DNA of 64,000 bases from JAEINY01 sp942490535 (lineage in GTDB: Bacteria > Bacteroidota > Bacteroidia > Bacteroidales > Marinilabiliaceae), in contig CALNXQ010000002.1 of assembly GCA_942490535.1 (NCBI GenBank), forward strand, positions 1,106,358-1,170,357. The letters are read 5' to 3'. How positions within the stretch are numbered: the first letter of the stretch is position 1; the number at the start of each line of letters is the position of its first letter. The position numbers were made by a program, and so were the translations under genes. The notes beneath the pieces were generated by a model that was given only the letters and a program-made list of their open reading frames with translations, searched no databases and was not told the DNA's origin. This document shows, one piece after another, positions 63,429 through 64,000 of the stretch.

Positions 63429-63471
63429 AAAAAAACACCCCATCAAATTGATCGCTTAATTTGATGGGGTG
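63429..63471 (-). terminator. Terminator after the IS66-type transposase gene
   Basis: A 13-base perfect stem CACCCCATCAAAT / ATTTGATGGGGTG followed on the minus strand by TTTTTTT, just after the transposase stop. Confidence 0.85.
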
Positions 63472-63482
63472 ATTTTATATTT

Positions 63483-64000
63483 TTATTGAGTCCATTTGTC
63501 AGGGAGTAGATTACGTAGTTGTTCGTTGGTCATTCTGGGACATTCAGCTAATCGCTGTATCACGTCCTTGAAATAGGAAAATGTATTGACATTGTTCAAT
63601 CTGCATGAAATAGCCAGAGAATATAGTGTAGCAGTTCTCATTGCCCCGGCATTGGAGCCGCAGAATAATGAGTTTCGCCGACTGATGCTGATATAACGCA
63701 TTGGCCGTTCAATGATATTGTTGTCCAGGTCGTATTGGGTAGATTTAATGATATTATAAATGGACTCTAATTCATTAAGGCCGTATGCAGCTGCTTTGCA
63801 TAAAATATGGTTTGGCAATACTTGGGGATCTCGTTCTATATCTCTGAGTTTCCTTTCCAACTCCCTGTATACTTTCAGCGAAGCTTCTTTCCACTTTTCT
63901 TTTGGCTTCTTCTTACGGATGCTATAAAATTGATTGTACAGGTCAATAATCTCTTGAGCTTGGGGTTGCTCCTGAATCTCTATAAATTTTCTTTTGCAGT
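63483..64000 (-). CDS. IS66-family transposase, C-terminal part (5' end cut by window)
   Basis: About 170 codons open from the window edge to a stop at 63483. The sequence is the C-terminal part of an IS66 TnpC transposase: AAAYGLNELESIYNIIKSTQ followed by LDNNIIERPMRYISISRRNS and LFCGSNAGAMRTATLYSLA, which hold the final catalytic Glu region, and a short C-terminal tail ending LLPDKWTQ. The N-terminal half lies beyond the right edge. Whether the whole element is intact cannot be seen. Confidence 0.88.
   Translation of the reverse strand, partial: CKRKFIEIQEQPQAQEIIDLYNQFYSIRKKKPKEKWKEASLKVYRELERKLRDIERDPQVLPNHILCKAAAYGLNELESIYNIIKSTQYDLDNNIIERPMRYISISRRNSLFCGSNAGAMRTATLYSLAISCRLNNVNTFSYFKDVIQRLAECPRMTNEQLRNLLPDKWTQ

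Noticed and set aside
1..64000. tRNA, rRNA or riboswitch genes
   Set aside because: No cloverleaf, rRNA-like or known riboswitch pattern was recognised by eye in any spacer; a covariance-model scan would settle it.

Overview
The window is chromosomal DNA from a member of the Bacteroidota, probably Bacteroidales or Marinilabiliales. Signs of this are SusC, FecR and ECF-sigma genes, proteins ending in type IX secretion (T9SS) sorting domains, TAnnTTTG-type promoter boxes, paired glycine-lipid acyltransferase genes, and a division gene cluster whose transpeptidase carries a PASTA domain. The species cannot be named from sequence reading alone.

Layout. Positions 1-9.0 kb hold a glycan-use locus: a SusC-type TonB-dependent receptor with a signalling (STN) domain (cut by the left edge), its FecR-like anti-sigma and ECF sigma factor, and two divergent secreted T9SS proteins. 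One of these is a chondroitinase ABC-like lyase (PL8), so glycosaminoglycan degradation is the likely theme. Positions 9.1-11.6 kb hold an AraC/GyrI-like regulator, a DUF4332 protein and a secreted DUF1080 protein. Positions 11.6-17.7 kb are an accessory region: a beta-barrel gene fragment, a complete IS701-family insertion sequence with matching 4-bp target duplications, a small membrane protein, an AbiC-like membrane protein, a group II intron without a reverse transcriptase, a lipoprotein gene bracketed by inverted repeats, a 45-bp element present twice, and an array of eight 41-bp tandem repeats. It resembles a decayed integron-like cassette array.

Positions 17.7-33.6 kb (minus strand) are one tightly packed division and cell-wall operon: mraZ-rsmH-ftsL-ftsI-murE-mraY-murD-ftsW-murG-murC-ftsQ-ftsA-ftsZ-yqeY, with a probable MraZ autoregulatory box ahead of mraZ. 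Several genes overlap by ATGA. murF and ddl are not in the cluster.

Positions 33.7-47.6 kb are mostly housekeeping: two acyltransferases likely to make glycine lipids, a flavoprotein of the disulfide-reductase family that lacks the redox cysteines, a serine hydrolase, PurF, a SPOR protein, a universal stress protein, MiaB, a STAS protein, another PlsC-type acyltransferase, AspS and TadA. Most are punctuated by clear hairpin terminators. Positions 47.7-62.4 kb are two giant secreted T9SS proteins (about 2829 and 1939 residues) that share a C-terminal module of about 530 residues. The right end (62.4-64.0 kb) is insertion-sequence debris (IS982-like fragment) and the 3' part of an IS66-family transposase gene.
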